Assembly: GCF_000003195.3 (NCBI RefSeq)
Contig: NC_012873.2
Span: forward strand, 13,105,894-13,169,893
Length of the DNA stretch: 64,000 bases
Origin: Sorghum bicolor
Taxonomy: Eukaryota; Streptophyta; Magnoliopsida; Poales; Poaceae
Direction of reading: 5' to 3'
This document shows, one piece after another, positions 33,416 to 46,000 of this stretch. Under the pieces are notes generated by a model. The model was given only the letters and a program-made list of their open reading frames with translations, had not been told where the DNA came from and did no database searches. Both the position numbers and the translations under genes were made by a program. Within the stretch, counting starts at the first letter, position 1. Each line of letters starts with the position of its first letter.

Positions 33416-34129
33416 GTTGACACCGTTTTTGGACACGTACCCAGAGACCAGTAGAGTATAGATCGGCAGGTGGAGCAACGGTAACTAGCCTGCAGAAGAG
33501 CTACCGATGAGGATAGTTGCTGATGAAGAGACGATTGAATATGACTAAGTCCAGAGGTGGTGACGTGTTCTTGCCGATGCTCAATATTGGTGTTTGTCGA
33601 TGACTATAATAGGAAGACTGCCGATGACTCTGAAGGGAAGCGTGGAGGTTGCCGATTGATCTGTGGCGGTGTCCCAGTTAGTTACGAGGGGTGGTTCTAT
33701 GTTTTCCTTAGTTATTTAAAATCGTTTTGTATACGGATTCTGTTTAATTTGGAATTTGAGTCCTAGTCGTGTCTGATTGTAGCTCTTTGAGCAGGGTATA
33801 AATGTAGACCCTAGGGCCTTGTAATGAGAGATCTATCAATCAATCAAACACAAGTTTTTACTCATATTCCAGCATCTACTTTTTCGACGACTTCGTTATA
33901 TTTTCCTTTTTATTATGAGTTCTTAGGAGTTCGTCGACTTAAGCTCGACGTATTCTCGAGTTCCGCGTGAATACCTCTTGGCCGTGACATTCGGGCGCAT
34001 CGCTGTTGTCGGGACCAAAGTATTCGAGTTATCACCTTTGCCGATAGTAAGGTCAAATCGGTTGGCACGCCTTAACGTTTAAATCGGGTATTAGCCCTTT
34101 GTGTTTGCAGATCAGCTTTTACATTAACA
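33416..34129 (+). mobile_element. gypsy-type LTR (unit 2 copy)
   Basis: Copy of the LTR at 19862, with TGTTGACACC and TTAACA ends and TATAAA at 33797-33802. Confidence 0.73.
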
Positions 34130-34175
34130 CATCTTTTGGCACGTCCAGTGGGACTTATTCAAGAGCAAGATCGAC

Positions 34176-35561
34176 ATGTCGACTACCGAATTCGATTTGG
34201 AGAACGTCATCTCTGTGACGGAAGCCAATCTCAGAGATGAGCTGAAGCAAGCTATTGCAAAAGCTATGGAGGATTACAAGCAGCAATGTTTGAAATCCTT
34301 CAGTATCAACAGGAGTGGCGAGGTGATCCAGAAGGAAGCACTGCCGGCGCTTCGGCAGGTTACTTTTGAAGCCAATCCTGGTAAACTTTAAGACATGGTT
34401 GATAGTGCAATTAACCGTGCCTTGATCAATCAAGCTGGTGTGCTGTCCAATACGGTTTTCAACGCCGTGGCTAGAACTTTCAAAGAAGGACAATTGCCAC
34501 CAAACTATGTGGGCCCTGTCTATCATCAGCCAGGATCACTAGTTGTCACGGCTCCATCGGCTGCTACGGCCGCTGCGGGTACAGAAACTACCGTTCCTCC
34601 AAGCACGTTAGGAGTCACTAACGCGCAATCTACGCCGATGACAACCAATCCATCACCGTCAGGTGAGGAGATCAAGCTTACTACGGATCTATTGGCATCG
34701 GCAATGTCGGGGTCAGTTCCTCCCAACTGGTGGGGTTATGGTATGCCCCCAGAGATGATGTTGAAGACTCCTAGAACATCTCAGACGGCTGACACGAGAG
34801 GCAAGGCTCCTATGGCATCGGCACCTCCAAATTTGCCGATGAATCAGAGTCCCCAGTATACTACAACTACTACTGCAAGACCTTACACTAGGAATTCTCA
34901 AGCTCCAATGTTTCGGATGCCTAACGCATCGGCAGATTCGATGCTGACGCAGCAGAGGTTCATGACACAACCAGGGTTTGGCAATTCAATGATGATACCC
35001 AATCTTCAGTCATTGGCAGGGTTCATGCCGATGAATGCTAATAATGGATGGACAGGGCAGCTAGTCTTTCCACAGATGCCTCAGCAGAATCATCAGGCTG
35101 TTGGATTCCAATAAGGACAGATCCAACCTGGGTTTCAGAATCAAGGATTGATCAACCAGCCGATGAATCTGGGACAGCAGATTGGTGGTCAGATGGTTAA
35201 TCCCATGTTCCATGCAGATCGTGCGCCTCAGCGACACGTGGAAGCTTAGCAGCAGGTGCTAGATACACAACCACCCCATCGGCAAGATGCCGATGCTTAT
35301 TGGGCCGATAAGATTGCTGAAGTAATGAGAGACTAATTTGGGATAAAACCCAAAGTCAACACTTACTCTTATCGGACACCGTATCCTCCTGCATATGATT
35401 TAATCCCGCTTCCAAATCGGTACAAGGTGCCGGATTTCACTAAGTTTTCTAGGCAGGATGATACATCGACCATGGAGCATGTCAACAGGTTCATCATCCA
35501 GTGTGGGGAAGCTGCTAACAGGGATGAATTGAGGGTTCGATTGATTTCATCATCTTTATCT
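34176..35561 (+). pseudogene. Ty3/gypsy gag, truncated (unit 2 copy)
   Basis: Same frame, same four stops and same truncation as the unit 1 copy. One visible difference changes ATA to ATG near 34267 (AKAMED for AKAIED). Confidence 0.78.
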
Positions 35562-36388
35562 GAATCAATTTTATGTATGCCCCAACAATTGTGTCATTTA
35601 GAAAGACATATTTATAATTCAGGTCTTTAACTTTGTTTTTGTCATTTCTCCATTTGACTTTTTTCAAACAATTTCAAATGTGAATTTCCAAATACTAGAA
35701 CTTCGAATAGAATTTTGGATAGCAAAAATGATATCAAAGGAAAAAAGTGTCAACAATAAAGTTGTAGATCTCATCAAGATCTACACCTTTTGTTTTGGTC
35801 ATTTTTATATTGACTTTGAGTAGCAGTAAGTTAATCCAACCATAACCCTTCGTATGTTATGTTGTGCACGAGGTTTAAAGGCTTTTAACAGATTTTCTGT
35901 TTTATATAGTTCAAATGAATTTTTGTATGTTTATTTAAAGTAACTCTAAATTGAATTGTCATTGTACCATGCAGCGCGAGCTGGATGGAGGTGGGGCGTG
36001 CGAGGTGGAAGTGGGGCCTATTTTTTTTACGATAGAAAGTTCAACGATTATCTATAGCGACAGACAAAATCGTTAATGAGAAATTAGCGACAAATCATCC
36101 ATCAATAAATATAATCTTTAGCGTCAGATGTCTGATAGTGCTATGGTGTTGTGGTGTAGTGTCTCCATACCGAGAAAAGCTGCGAACATGTTATAAACTA
36201 GGGGGTTTTTTTGGAACAAAAATCTTATGCTAAAATAACGGATGCAAAGAAGAAACGAACAGCCTTAGACACGTAATGGATCTTGAAGCACTATTTCTCC
36301 ACAAGTCCACAACCAACAAGTGCATTGCCACTCTGCCACATGGCTGCCCTGGTCCTATTGGACACAAACTAATACAATCGCCGGCGGT

Positions 36389-38564
36389 CTAGAACGAGAA
36401 CTTGAAGACCATGTCGTGCCTGTACACCTGGCCAGGCCTGACGATCTGCGACGGGAACTCAGGGTGGTTCACGGCGTCGGGGTACCCCTGCGTCTCCAGG
36501 CAGAACCCCCCGTACCGCTCGTACACCGCGCCGCCTTTCCCCTTGGTGTGGTTGAGCCAGTTGGCCGTGTAGAGCTGCATCGCCGGCTGGTTGCCCCACA
36601 GCTCCAGCGCCCTGCCGGACGCGCCGTCCAAGGCCCGTGCCACGGGCCGCATCTCGCCGGGCTCCCCATCGACGACGTAGTTGGCGTCGTACCCGGGCAC
36701 GCGGCCCCCGACGACGCCGCGGATGCGCGCGCCGATGGGCGTCGGCGCGAGGAAGTCGAAGGGCGTGCCGGCGACGGGCGCGGCGCCGCGGCCCGACGAC
36801 GGCAGCATCTCGGCGTCCAGCGGGGTGTAGCGCGACGCGTGGAGCCGGAGCGTGTGGCCCAGCACGTCGCCGGCGCCGTGCCCGCCCAGGTTCCAGTACG
36901 TGTGCTGCAGGAGGTTCACCGGCGTCGCCCTGCCCAGCGCCGTCGCGTTCATGTGCACGCCCAGCTCGTACGGCGACAGACGGTACGTCACGTACACGTC
37001 CAGGTCACCCGGGAAACCTGATCATATCATATCATATGCACGACGACATGTTACGGAACTCAAGTAAAGAAAGAAAAGATTCAAATTTGTATTATATACC
37101 TTGCTCTCCGTCGAAGCTGCGATAGTATAGGGTGACGTACGGGGAGTCGCCGCCGGCGACGTACTCCTTCACCGTCCAGATGACTTTGTTGAATCCTCTG
37201 CCGCCACCTGATGAATATTATAAACAAACAGATAGAGTGTAGTGTGGCAAGCAAATATATATAAACGTAATTAATTACTAGCACTTTGAGCAAGCAGCAT
37301 GGACAATATAATTTATAATCACCTTGAAGCGTATTCCTGCCGTCGTTGATGTCCAGATGGTATACTTTCCCGTCGAGTACGAACCGGCCCCTGGCTATTC
37401 TCCCTGCTACGCGCCCGGCCACCGGGCCGAAGAAAGAAGTGTCGTTCTGCTTGTCAAGACGATCAAGTTGCATTAAAACAACATCAAACACATTGGAAAG
37501 TTGGGAGCACGGCTGCAACTTGAACCACCACATGTTACTGCTAGCAGGTGTGAGTATGACTCCACATTCATGCATGTTCTTGAATATTACTGTATTGCAA
37601 GACAGATCTGTGAAGGGTACCGATTGACAGTGCTAGCTGATTTCTTAAAAAAAAAATGCTACAAGTTGGTTTGTTCGAGAAAAATGCTGCTAGTTGCACT
37701 AGAACTAGGCATGGACGAAGCTAGCGGTGGGGCTAGAGGGGCTCTAGCCCCCTCTACCGCTGCTGATTCAGTGGAACTCCTAGTGTTTTTTTCTAATTTT
37801 AGACACAAATTTATAAGGTAGGGTGGGCTGAGACCTTTATATTTAGATATATTTTGTGAATTAATATAAGACTACCTAAAGCTAATATATTTTTTTCTAT
37901 TGTGAGGGGTTATAGTAAAATTAAATCGATGTAGCAATTTTGTTTAGCCCGTCCTACAATTTTTTCTAGCTTCGTCCCTGGAACTAGGTGATTAGCAGTA
38001 AGGAAAAAAAACGAGATGTGCAAGTGTTATGCTTTCTTCCTGCAAAAATATGTTCGTCAAAGAGACGACGACGGCATGGTAATCCACGCATAGGAACTTC
38101 TGCGTGAAGAGAGACAAGCTAGCGCAAGAAAAATGCCATTAATTGGAGGGCTTTAAATTTGGTGATCTTACAATGTATTCAGCGATAGTGTCCTTGCCAA
38201 GGACGAAATCAGCCAAGTTCCCTGCAAATTAATTGAAACAAGGAGCTAGCCTGAAATAAATTAAAAGCCTCGGCCAAATTAAAGAACGGATAAGAAATTA
38301 AGAATCACAACGACAGAGGAGAGGGGTCACAATCACAAGACGACGAGATGAACACGAGAGAACCGAAGGTACGTACGCACCTTTGGAGTCGGGGAGATTG
38401 ACCGACATGATCGTGGCGCCCCAGTTGGTGATCTTGACCGAGAAATCCCCATGCCTGAGCTCGTACACCCTAATCGTCTTCCCCGCTCCGCCGGCACCGG
38501 TGGCGGCCACCAGTGCGGAGGCCACGAGGCACAGCGCGAGGCGGAGCATCTCAGCTCTCGCCAT
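36389..38564 (-). CDS. aldose 1-epimerase (galactose mutarotase), tandem copy 3
   Basis: Exons 38381-38564, 38172-38221, 37323-37446, 37100-37207 and 36389-37017 with GT/AG sites give 364 residues. The signal peptide has one extra Ala (SALVAATGAGGAG). Other changes against copies 1 and 2 are GKTIRVYE for RKTIGVYE, ATIMSVNLP for TTIMSVILP and ADFVLG for ADVVLG. Exon 5 is identical in protein to copy 2. The LHGG His is Gln here too; HTYWNL, GYDANYV and LETQGYP are intact. Intron 4 is short, the ancestral form without the MITE and hAT. Intron 2 carries a small hAT MITE, and a 23 kb Helitron lies about 520 bp upstream of the ATG. Confidence 0.88.
37710..37980. mobile_element. 271 bp hAT MITE in epimerase copy 3 intron 2
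   Basis: Ends CATGGACGAAGCTAG and CTAGCTTCGTCCCTG match at 14 of 15 inverted positions. GAACTAGG is duplicated on both sides (37702-37709 and 37981-37988), the 8 bp of hAT elements. Units 1 and 2 have the undisturbed site (ATAACTAGGTGATT). Confidence 0.9.
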
Positions 38565-38746
38565 TGCCGGACAATCAACAATGACGCTAGCTAGCAGGCG
38601 GGGTGGGGGGGGAGGTGAGCTACCAGGAGGGCAGGACTCATCACAAATTAAAGGGTGGTGGGCATTGGGCAATGTCGCAATGGCATTTGAAGGGAGACAA
38701 TGGTGGGTGATCTTGACGGTTGACTTTGAAGGTTGTGCGGATCTGC

Positions 38747-38770
38747 TTGCATGCTCCCCCCTTCTTTATA
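38747..38770 (-). promoter_or_regulatory. candidate core promoter of epimerase copy 3
   Basis: TATAAA (minus strand) at 38765-38770. The RY-type motif nearby is altered from CATGCATG to CATGCAAG. The Helitron begins about 315 bp further upstream, so distal promoter sequence is displaced by 23 kb. Confidence 0.42.
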
Positions 38771-39572
38771 TTTGGTATTTTCTGTGCACCCCGGCCCTAA
38801 GCCCCAGCCACATGGCACCGGTTGGATTCTCAGCTCCCATCAAATGTTTTATTGCAAAGATCCCCACTCTACACATTGTTGTTGCAAAAATCACCCACCA
38901 TGGGTAAATTCAATGGATTCCGCTTGTTTTCGTCAATGTAAACCTGTTAACTTAGTCTATATCAAAGACATACACTTCAACAAGTGCAATCTCAATAGTT
39001 TCTGAAGTCCCTTCTAAAAATATTGTCAATGAAAGTGTAATCATCATCACGTTAAGTTTTACTCTTTGTACTTTTTTTTCACCACTAGGTAAATGTCCAT
39101 GCGTTGCAACGGGAATATATAATACCACGATAACATATGTATGAGCGTGTGTTATACTATATTATCTAAAATAGATATCACAATCATAATGTTTCAATCA
39201 ATATTATATAACTATTCACGAAAGATAGATAGTTAAAATATAACTTTAAATTTGAATGCAAAACTGAAACAACAACTCCAATTGTCGCATCACTTCATGT
39301 CTATGATACGTGAAAAATAAGGTTGCACTTCTTTAGGAATCAAGAGCTATGGAAAGATAATTATAACAAGTTTGTGTTGTAGAATACATGCTTTTTAATC
39401 TATTCTACAATTAAGAATCTAATCTCTCAATAATTGGACCAAGAAAACGTGTGACATGTGATTATCTTTCAACTGGTCACCAATTAATGATGATCCAAAA
39501 GATTTTCTAGTTCAAGATGCGACATGTGACTTCTTGCAGTAGAAGCATGTAGATAGATGACAAAAGCTGTAG

Positions 39573-41232
39573 TTACAAGTATCCTGCAAAAAAGTTTTTG
39601 TTAATTTTTAAAGTTAATCTACCCCTGATATCCTGAAAAATATGTATCGATGTGTGATGTATTACCTCTTTTAGAACCTTTTTATATACGATATTATTTG
39701 TGAATATATGCTTTGTCGCTTTATTCTTCTCCTTATGTTTCTCTTTCCCCTTGTTCATGTTATTCTCAACAGCCGGGACGGCTAGGATCCTAATGTTCGA
39801 TCTTGCTGTAGCTCTTGATAGCGCCACATACAATTGGCCGTGCGAGAACACTAGTTCTGGCAAGTATACCCCAACTTTAGGAATAGTCTGCCCCTACGAC
39901 TTGTTAATGGTCATCGCGAAGCTGAGCCAGATAGGGAACTGTTTTCGCTTAAATTGGAAAGGGAACATCTCATCGTCTGACGGGCATAAGGGTATGCGAG
40001 GCAGAAAAACCCGCTTGCCAACGTGTTGTCCTAATACAATTTCTACGTCTATGGTATTCTTTTGAAACCCTCTTATGATTAGTCTGGTACCATTACATAG
40101 TCCGTTTGCAGGGTCAATATTCCTAAGTAATATGACTGGACAACCAAGCTTTAGCTTTAACACATGTGGAGGTAGACCATTGGGTGTCAAAGTGTTAAGG
40201 AATTCCTTAGGGTAGTAGTTGTGTGGATCATCCACCGCACAGTCAAAGCTATGGTACACCATCTCATTTCCGTGGAAATGACCTATCATCTTCATATTAA
40301 TCATATCAACCCAGTCGTTCCGCATAGATAAGATCGCTCGAGAGGTGATATAATCTTTGCTTGACATATTCGTATTGAGGTTAGGGAATATGCAGTCAAT
40401 TAGAGTATCAAGATCACTATCTTCACCGGTGTGTGGTATGCATATATCATGAGGAAGACGTATTTCATCATCAATAGTCGCCTCCTCTGATCCTCCATCG
40501 ACACGCAACAAGTATTCTGCAAACCAGGGGTCACTCTTTGCCCTCATGTTGCGCACCAGTTTTAGATGTCGCATGGAATCCCAAAGGTACGACATCCGTA
40601 GCGAGGCACCAACCACCTGAGCCCTCGACCCTCTCCGAACAACGGGAAGAACTTGTCTGAAATCTCCACCAAACACCATGGTCTTCCCTCAAATGGCAGC
40701 TCTGGTCGGTCCATTATATCACGAAGACTATTATCCAGTGCCTCGACAGACTGCCTTTTTGTCATGCTAGCCTCGTCCCAAATAATGAGAGATGATGCTC
40801 GAAGTAGCTTGGCAGTACCACTCTGTTTCGTGAAGGTGCAAAAGGCCCCATTATCAATGGTGAGGGGAATCTTGAAGCGTGAGTGGGCAGTTCTACCGCC
40901 AGGCATTATTGAGGCCGCAACACCAGATGTAGTTGTTGCCACAGCAATTTTTTCTGACTGCGTATAGTAGCGAGAAGTGCTCTATACAAATAAGTCTTTC
41001 CGGTCCCACCAGGACCATCCACAAAGAAGAGACCCCCATGTTCGGTATCAATGGAGGACATAATCTCATCATATGCAGCCCGCTGCTCCTCATTAAGGGT
41101 GTTTGATAGAGCCACATCATCCTCGTTAGCCTCAATGCTAGTCTCCTCAAAAATCTCTCTAGGAATGTCATGAGAGGCATCATATGTGTCATTGATATCA
41201 GGAAGTGGATACATCTTTATATCCTTCTGCAT
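39573..41232 (-). pseudogene. Helitron RepHel gene, Pif1-like helicase part, broken
   Basis: A Pif1-family (SF1) helicase is spread over three minus-strand frames. Motif I, GPGGTGKT, lies at about 41030 and the Walker B region IIWDEASM at about 40780. GGDFRQVLPVV is at about 40660 and the last motif LYVALSRATARS at about 39820. Frameshifts fall near 40930 and 40680. A TAG at about 39894 interrupts INKS-GQTIP, where Gln is expected, so CAG to TAG is likely. The helicase would unwind DNA during rolling-circle transposition. At least three lesions make this copy inactive. Confidence 0.88.
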
Positions 41233-41415
41233 TGACTATAGCAATTTTCGAATATCTATGAGGACCATCTACTCCACCATGATGGTGGATTGATTATTGC
41301 GCCTATAGTCCTCTGACATTGCCTCCTTGTGTTTCTCCCATAGTCCAAACACATTGCTGGGCTCACAAAATACCAATATTGTTGCAAAGAGCCTTCGCAG
41401 CGCATATGGCATCAT

Positions 41416-43038
41416 CTAATTGGTTGCCTCAATGAGACTCTCATTCAATGTGTTGTCCTCTTCAATTAGGCCCCTTCTCTCTGCAGCTTCACGGAAGGTC
41501 GGTAAAATTTTGCCATCCACGGTCCTTAGGCTCTCAAAAGAGGTTGCACCTGCCACATGATTGAGGACAACCCTAAGATAGTAACGCTCCCCCTCGGCTG
41601 GATTGGCAGATACGATTCTTCTAATTTGTCGTAGTGTATCACGACGTATCCTATTTTGCCAAACTTTGCCCTGTGCTTGCCATGTATAGAACTCAGGAAA
41701 GTCCCGGTACAATATACCTCGAGCCGTTTCATCTGTCCTATTCTTCTCAAAGTACGCTGTAAGCATTGACTTGTCAGCACCTGGACGATCAAGCACTCGT
41801 CGAATCCCCTGGCGCCGGTGAAATGACACCATGTGCATGTCTGGAAGATGTAGCTGTAAGGACAAAATAGAAGGGTATCTATCACTTAAATCAAACCTGT
41901 ATATCCTGCACAAGGCTTCTAGGGGGGTTACCCATCTAGCATCCCTGTACTGCTTGATCTCATCAACATTCCCTTCACTATCCTCCTTGTCATTCTCTCT
42001 CATAGCCACAGACGCCCGGTCATGACCCTTGTAAATGTACTTAAATAGGTACTTGACTGCCTTGATGCTCCCACATGCCTCAACATTGATGTGGCAGTTG
42101 AATAGACGGAGAAGATACGGGTTGTAAGGCACGACCCATCTATTGTCAAGCTCATGTCCGCGAACTTTTTCTTTTCGGCCATCTTCACGTCGTCTATAAA
42201 TTGGATATGAATCTTTGCCTTGTACTATGACATCACAAAAAGGTCTAGGGTAATGGTTCTTGCAGGAATCACGACCCTTTGTGCATGGACAATCACGATT
42301 AAGCACTCCACAAGGGCCATGCATCATATGTTTGGTAACCATCTTGTATAAGACTGGGTACTTCTTCTTGTTCGGGAGCTCAGCTGAGATGAGGCGATCA
42401 TACTGCTCTGGGCATGTGATCTTGTACTTCCTATCCATGATTAGCAAAAAATGTGCATGCGGCAGACCCCTCTTCTGGAACTCCACAACATAAACATGTG
42501 CGTGCACCTTTCCAAGGATATCCTTTTTTAGTAGTCTATCCTTCAACTCTTGCAGTTTTGCTCTAAAGACACGAACAACAAGATCCGAACGATCTTGTGG
42601 TGTCTGGCCTAGGTAGAGCTCACGCTTGATCTCGTCCCAGTTTGGGTTACATGTCATAGTTAAGAAGATGTCCGGTTTACCAAACCTCCGTACCAAAGCC
42701 ATGGCATCCATGTACCGACGCCTCATGTCACGTGGGCCTCCAATAAATGATGAAGGCATCACTGTCCGCTTTCCAACAGCTTCTAATCTACCTTCACCAG
42801 CATGTATACTATCAACCAATCCTTGATAGTGGTCGGCCCTAATATCATCTTGATGGTTGCCTATATAATTTAATCGAGAACTCTCGATCTTGATGTACGT
42901 GTCAACTGCAAACTGCTGAAATAGACGCTTGCCGTACAGTATGGGGTTGAATATTCCTGGACGCATCTGAAACTTGTAGCAGTAGTAGTCACGCACAGAC
43001 ACGCATAGTCTACCAGGGGAGTCTACAAAAAATATCAT
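41416..43038 (-). pseudogene. Helitron RepHel gene, Rep (HUH nuclease) part
   Basis: A 540-residue open stretch holds the Helitron-like N domain and the Rep nuclease. The HUH motif is in KRGLPHAHFLLI (residues about 189-200). The tyrosine motif is in KYLFKYIYKG (about 329-338). An upstream intron is visible: the donor CAG|GTCTATT near 43112 joins the acceptor TTTTTTGTAG near 43022, so the true exon starts at the acceptor, not the first ATG. This domain nicks and joins DNA at Helitron ends. It is intact in itself, but the gene around it is broken. Confidence 0.88.
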
Positions 43039-43126
43039 GAATTAGAGTTGTTTGTAGAATAACCACTAAGGTACATCTATGCAAAGTATTTAAATTTAAA
43101 TAAGAATAATAGACCTGTTTCTTCTT

Positions 43127-46000
43127 CTAACCCACTACGAGCCTTCTGTAGGGCATGATACTCGATGACTTCTTCCATACTAACTCCTTTCTTTGGAATA
43201 TCCATGTGCCACCCAAGCTCACCCTTAGGGAAAAATAGAGGTTATGAAAGAGCATCATAACATCCATGGTATGAGCAGATACCGTGTCTACTTCTATCTT
43301 TCCCATGCAGGACAACACTATTCTGGAATTGACCAAGGAGTTCGCTTCCCTCGATCCAAACAGCAGCCACTTCTGAAGTTGATGGTACATTGTATGTTCT
43401 CTGGTCTAGTCTTTGGTCAAGGTTTAGTGTGATATGATAGTCCTCAAGGTGGTCAGCCTGTCCCACACTCCTAAGATGTTGTGAGTATGGGTTGTCACGA
43501 AGGATGGCTACAAGCCTCTCAATGTCTTCCTTGTCTTTTTGGCACTTTTCTTCACGACATCATCGATAGCGGTGCTCAAGGCTTGGATCATCATCGTAGA
43601 AGTAAAGCTCAAGATGTCTTGGCTCCTTACCATCTTCTTTGCCAAATGACCTTATGTTGTGGTAGATCTGGCCATGTGCACGAAAGGTGTATATGCCACT
43701 ATTTTTCTAGCTTGCAGTAGCACTATCGAGGCGACAATATAGAGAAGTGAAAGAGAAATGACTATTGAAAAACCTAATATTGTTACGAAAGTGCCTAGCA
43801 TCTGTGTCATTACATGACCAAAGCCTCATAAGCTCATTAGGTACATTCAGTTCATTGAGCTCAACCTTTCTGTCGCGACAACAGAACCCACGTGGTTCAT
43901 GTTCAAACCTTTTTGCATCACAGTGCTGGCAATTTGCAACATGTTTTAACATATGGGTATTTGTAGGCATGTTACTATACACCTTTTCATATTGGTCAGG
44001 TACTTCAGGGACAAAAGCCATGTCTTCCTCATGGTCATTTTCTTGGACATCGTTATCATCTTCATCATCTAAAATGGCATTTAACACATAATAGTTTAGA
44101 TAAAGCAGTGGAAGACTTGATTTCTATTCGGTCTTTGACACAAATACCTTGCCCAGCAAACAAGTATCCCTCATCCTCTTCAAATATGTCTCCCTCATCA
44201 TCATCTATGACCATCAAAGATATGTAATTTAGTAGAACTACCGGTAAAAATAAACAAAGGAGTTCAAATAGTTTATACAATGTTACAAAAATAGTGTAAA
44301 TTACCACTGTCATCAAAAAGTGGTGTCGTTGGTGCATCTGATGCAGGCTGAAGGCTAGGTCTTGTCCTCCCTACGATGACCATGGTTAATTTAGGTATAT
44401 ATAATATAGGTCACCTAAATGGGATCATGAGGCATTAGTATTTACCGTTGATGGTCAGGACTGATTGAGGCAAGGGTGTGTTATCATTCAGATGTTCTTC
44501 ATCCATGCATTCATAATCATCAAACAGTGGTGTCGTCGGCGTGGCTGATGCAACATGAATGTTGGGTCCTGCACTTTCTGTTAATCACGGAATGACCATG
44601 GACCAGTTAGGTACAATATGGTATATAGGTCCCTTAAATAGGATAATGAGGCATCAGTATTTACCGTTGTTGGTCACAACTGATTGAGGCAAGGGCGTGT
44701 TAGCATCCACTCGGTCTTTAGCCATGCAGTCACCATCTTTATTAGATGTTCTTGTGTTCAAACCAATGCGGCCCTCAAACATCATGTTACGATGGGTTAA
44801 CAATGCATGTCTTTGTCCAGATGGAACATGTGATCTATGTGTCATATGGCTAGGTAGTAACTCATCGCATCCTTCATCATCGGCCTCCTCATGACATGGA
44901 GGAATATAAAGAGGTGTTGCACTGGACTCTGGGATAATCCAATCACTGGATTTTTTCATTGTTCCATAAGCTCCAGATGCACCAACGGTGGGCCACACAA
45001 GCTTAGGGATAAATAATGGGTTCTCCATGGCGATGGACTCATGATGCAAAGTGTGCTTTTGTAACTCCCTTCGTTTTTTCACCCCTGCTATGATAGCCTC
45101 CTTTCGCCCAGTGGCCCTATAACTCAACCGATGTTGTTCACGTCTAGCATGCCTCTCTTTTGGTGCCATATTTATATATCGCTCCCTAAAGTATTGGCTT
45201 CTTGTCTCATTTCGTTGATGGGGTTTATCAAGTGTAATAGTAGGGGTAGCACAATCAATGTTATGTTGGGTGTCCTCATCACTTGTTGTACTCACTTGTT
45301 GCAACCGTCCTGATGTATTGCACTAATTATTAAGAGAATGTGGAGTCTACACAAAATATTATTTTAAACCAATAATCATTACAAAACATGCCTTAAAACT
45401 ATATACATTTATCAAGATTAGCAATTTTGTGTACTTAAGTCAATCAGTCTATCATTTGCACTTATCACTGAGCAAGTACCTACATAAAATATTGCTCTTA
45501 ATTTTAAAGTGGAACTGTACTCTCGATGAAACCTCATAACTATACATATATTGTATAGTACCTATATTCTCTTTATCAATTTGCATAGGCTGGTATGAAT
45601 CATTCCTGTATAACCAATCATCATTTTCGATGTCACCTATGGTTTCAGTGTTGGATGTAATATCACCATCTACAAAAAAGAAGTGCAACATATTATACAT
45701 TTGGGTTGTACAAAGAACGGGAATTGTATTCGAACGATTTCATAGTGTATACAGTGTTACCTTTGGATACTTTAGCGAGCATAGATTCAGCCTTTTTACG
45801 ATGATATGTTTCACGCCGCTTCCTATTAATTTCACTCCGTTTTTCTTCCGTCATTGCAGCACGTCGCTTTTTGCTATTTATTTCATTTCGTTGCTGGGCA
45901 TAGCTGCACGCCGTGCTCTTTCTCTTTGTCTTTTACGTTCTTTTGAATCAATGACTTGTGCAAGTGCATTGGAGTCAATTTGTCCATCTAACGTGTGTAA
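43127..46000 (-). pseudogene. Helitron RepHel gene, N-terminal exons with zinc-finger motif
   Basis: Several minus-strand exons precede the Rep domain. A very basic segment of Arg/Lys repeats lies at 45770-45990, and 44654-45304 continues it (ERHARREQHRLSYRATGRKE). Acidic exons follow at 44065-44340. A CQHCDAKRF...GFCCRDRKVEL zinc-finger-like motif is at 43860-43960. At 43130-43466 the frame runs into FFPKGELGWHMD, but a TAA stands at about 43242 where Tyr is expected. Two neighbouring exons are duplicated (see the 44410-44705 finding). Exact splicing is uncertain. Confidence 0.65.

Larger units (their letters stand above)
22008..35561 (+). repeat. tandem unit 2, recombinant between units 3 and 1 (13,554 bp)
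   Basis: The left edge is the gag-to-CACTA junction, identical to the junction at 35561/35562. From 22008 to about 23190 the unit is nearly identical to unit 3 (35562-36744) and clearly different from unit 1. After about 23470 it is nearly identical to unit 1 and different from unit 3. This is the expected structure of the middle product of an unequal crossover. Confidence 0.93.
35562..39084 (+). repeat. tandem unit 3, left part, interrupted by a Helitron
   Basis: Collinear with units 1 and 2 from GAATCAATTTTATG, but it lacks the MITE and hAT insertions in intron 4 and has its own 271 bp hAT MITE. After 37020 it differs from units 1 and 2 by frequent substitutions and indels, so it is an older lineage. 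Homology stops at 39084 because of the Helitron and resumes at 62080. Confidence 0.92.

Noticed and set aside
8471..35561. Assembly duplication as the sole cause of the repeated units
   Set aside because: The units differ by real substitutions, a poly-G length change and different insertion content, and unit 2 is a mosaic. A pure assembly copy would not show this, though long-read confirmation is still the decisive test.
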